Shown piece by piece: positions 5,130-6,153 of a stretch of 6,153 nucleotides of DNA. The stretch's first letter is position 1; each line of letters opens with the position of its first letter. The notes under the pieces were generated by a model. The model searched no databases and was not told where the DNA came from. It worked only from the letters and a program-made list of their open reading frames with translations. The position numbers and the translations under genes were made by a program. Source of the DNA: an uncultured Pseudomonadota bacterium (GTDB lineage: Bacteria > Myxococcota_A > UBA796 > CAJQPC01); contig CALGIB010000496.1 of assembly GCA_937915955.1 (NCBI GenBank), positions 1 to 6,153 of the forward strand. Direction: 5' to 3'.

Positions 5130-5917
5130 TCCACAGCCTCGAGGCTCTTGCGAATCGCTTCGGGATCCGTGCCGTCCTCCTCGAACCAGCGGGCCAGGGT
5201 CGTGCGGGCCGCGCCGAGCTCGCCGGCGAGCACCTTCACGTTGCCGCCCAGGCGGATCAGCGCGGCGCGCAGCTCGTCCGGCTCGGGGCGGCGGGCGGTG
5301 CGCATGTTGGCGACGTCTTCGCTGGTCCAGCCCTCGGGCAGCTCTCGGATGCGGTCGTCCTCGGCGGCGGCGCTGAGCTCGGCCATGACCTCGCGCAGGC
5401 CGTCCAGGTCCACCCAGGGGTGGCGCAGCAGGGCCAGCATCACGCGCCGCGAGATGCCGATGGGTCGACCGGCGGCCTCGGCCGCGAGGCCTCGAGCCAG
5501 CGCCGGCACGTCGGCGAGCCGCTCGCTGAGGGGCTCCTCGTCGGCGAGCAGCGCCTGGTAGCGGTCGTCGCTGGGCAGCAGGCGGAAGTCGGAGCGCACC
5601 CAGGTGATCAGCAGCAGCGTGCTACCCAGGCCTACGACGTCGCCGTTGGAGAGCACGGCGCGTCCCTCGATGCGCTGGCCGTTGACGAAGGTGCCGTTGG
5701 TCGAGCCCAGGTCTTCGACCTCGAGCCGGTCACCGTGGATGTCGATCTCCGCGTGCTCGCGGCTGAGCTTCTTGTCGTCCAGCCCGCCCCGGCCCAGTGA
5801 GTGTCCGCCGCGACCCAGCCGGAGCGAGAAGCCGGGCGGAGGGGCGATCCTTCGGTCGAGGAAGCGATGGTCGGCGTGCGCTGCGATGACCAGGCCGAGA
5901 CGGATGGAGGCACTCAT
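5126..5917 (-). CDS. FHA domain protein with Fis-type HTH; looks like an enhancer-binding protein without its AAA+ core
   Basis: A 263-residue cytoplasmic protein. Residues about 30-105 form an FHA phosphothreonine-binding domain with LGRGG, SREHAEI (52-58) and DLGSTNGTFVNG (69-80). Residues 118-190 resemble the end of a sigma-54 activator AAA+ module: LSERLADVPALARGL (130-144) is like LRERxxDIPxLAxxFL, and LALLRHPWVDLDGLREV is like LxxHxWPGNVREL. Residues 212-260 form a Fis-type helix-turn-helix (LRAALIRLGGNVKVLAGELG, then RTTLARW). Walker A, Walker B and GAFTGA are absent, so it cannot remodel sigma-54 polymerase as known activators do. It may bind DNA in response to Ser/Thr kinase signalling. 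The ATG at 5917-5915 is preferred to TTG at 5926 on start-codon strength; neither has a good ribosome binding site. It overlaps the next gene by four bases. Confidence 0.88.
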   Translation of the reverse strand: MSASIRLGLVIAAHADHRFLDRRIAPPPGFSLRLGRGGHSLGRGGLDDKKLSREHAEIDIHGDRLEVEDLGSTNGTFVNGQRIEGRAVLSNGDVVGLGSTLLLITWVRSDFRLLPSDDRYQALLADEEPLSERLADVPALARGLAAEAAGRPIGISRRVMLALLRHPWVDLDGLREVMAELSAAAEDDRIRELPEGWTSEDVANMRTARRPEPDELRAALIRLGGNVKVLAGELGAARTTLARWFEEDGTDPEAIRKSLEAVE

Positions 5918-5924
5918 ACCGGCC

Positions 5925-5930
5925 AATGTA
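5925..5930 (-). promoter_or_regulatory. Candidate -10 for a leaderless FHA transcript
   Basis: On the minus strand TACATT (four of six matches to TATAAT) ends seven bases before the A of the FHA gene ATG, and no Shine-Dalgarno sequence is present. This is the spacing expected if transcription starts at the start codon itself. A -35 match 16 bases upstream (TTCATG) is poor. The 26-base gap also allows simple read-through from the upstream gene. Confidence 0.18.
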
Positions 5931-5943
5931 TCGCGCAGCAGGA

Positions 5944-6153
5944 CTACATGAAGCCCTCGTTGGCGTCGATGTCGATCTCTCGGTCCTCGCGCAGCAGGGC
6001 GACGCCGGTCGCTTTCGCGTCGCTGGACAGCGCTCGGGCCGCCCGGCGGTGGCGGTGCTTGAACAGCTGCTCGACCACGCGGGCGACCAGGTGCGGGGGA
6101 CCGAAGCGGGGCGTGAAGGTCACGACGTCGACGTAGCGCACCGCATCGGAGGC
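5944..6153 (-). CDS. C-terminal fragment, possible SRPBCC (START-like) family protein
   Basis: The last 69 codons of a gene that enters from beyond the right edge and ends with TAG at 5946-5944. The visible residues run from ASDAVRYVDVVTFTPRFGP through a long amphipathic helix, LVARVVEQLFKHRHRRAARAL, to a polar tail ending in DIDANEGFM. A beta-strand, a GP turn and a C-terminal helix ending in F-x-HRHRR resemble the end of SRPBCC/START-like ligand-binding proteins. No catalytic motif can be seen in this part. The reading frame is open to the edge of the window, and the FHA gene starts 26 bases downstream on the same strand, so they may share a transcript. The frame is fairly secure but the family is tentative. 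Confidence 0.55.
   Translation of the reverse strand, partial: ASDAVRYVDVVTFTPRFGPPHLVARVVEQLFKHRHRRAARALSSDAKATGVALLREDREIDIDANEGFM

Overview
The window is high-GC DNA packed with genes and has almost no spare sequence. Several features suggest a Myxococcota-like (former deltaproteobacterial) genome: a PilZ protein of the kind found as many paralogs in myxobacteria, an FHA protein that looks like a cut-down sigma-54 enhancer-binding protein, short lipoprotein-type signal sequences, and large hypothetical envelope proteins. This placement is inferred from gene content and composition, not from a marker gene.

Left block, minus strand, reading from about 2760 down to 1: rubrerythrin (2690-2271), a GlpC/HdrD-like protein with two [4Fe-4S] and two CCG domains (2203-860), a DUF3501 protein (860-306) and a peroxiredoxin cut by the window edge (238-1). 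The Fe-S and DUF3501 genes overlap by one base, and a perfect AGGAGG ribosome binding site lies inside the end of the first. The set reads as a peroxide and oxidative-stress operon. Rubrerythrin and peroxiredoxin reduce peroxide. The rubrerythrin has no rubredoxin domain of its own, so the Fe-S protein, perhaps with DUF3501, may supply its electrons (inference). Upstream of rubrerythrin is a near-perfect 7-1-7 palindrome resembling a PerR/Fur-family box. A 15-bp RNA hairpin fills the gap between rubrerythrin and the Fe-S gene, and a shorter hairpin sits just ahead of the rubrerythrin ribosome binding site.

Middle block, plus strand: a small PilZ protein with intact c-di-GMP-binding motifs (2841-3257), then, after 20 bases, a putative lipoprotein whose C-terminal half resembles the LecA/PA-IL calcium-dependent lectin fold (3278-4090).

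Right block, minus strand, reading from 6153 down to 4128: the C-terminal end of a possible SRPBCC-type protein (from 6153 to 5944), an FHA protein with a Fis-type helix-turn-helix (5917-5126), and a secreted or membrane protein with a long acidic proline-rich linker and a C-terminal membrane hairpin (5129-4128). The last two overlap as GTGA, so they are probably translationally coupled. The right block and the plus-strand pair converge across a 37-base gap at 4091-4127, where I see no convincing terminator. No RNA genes, mobile elements or CRISPR arrays were seen, and no stretch over 300 bases lacks a gene.
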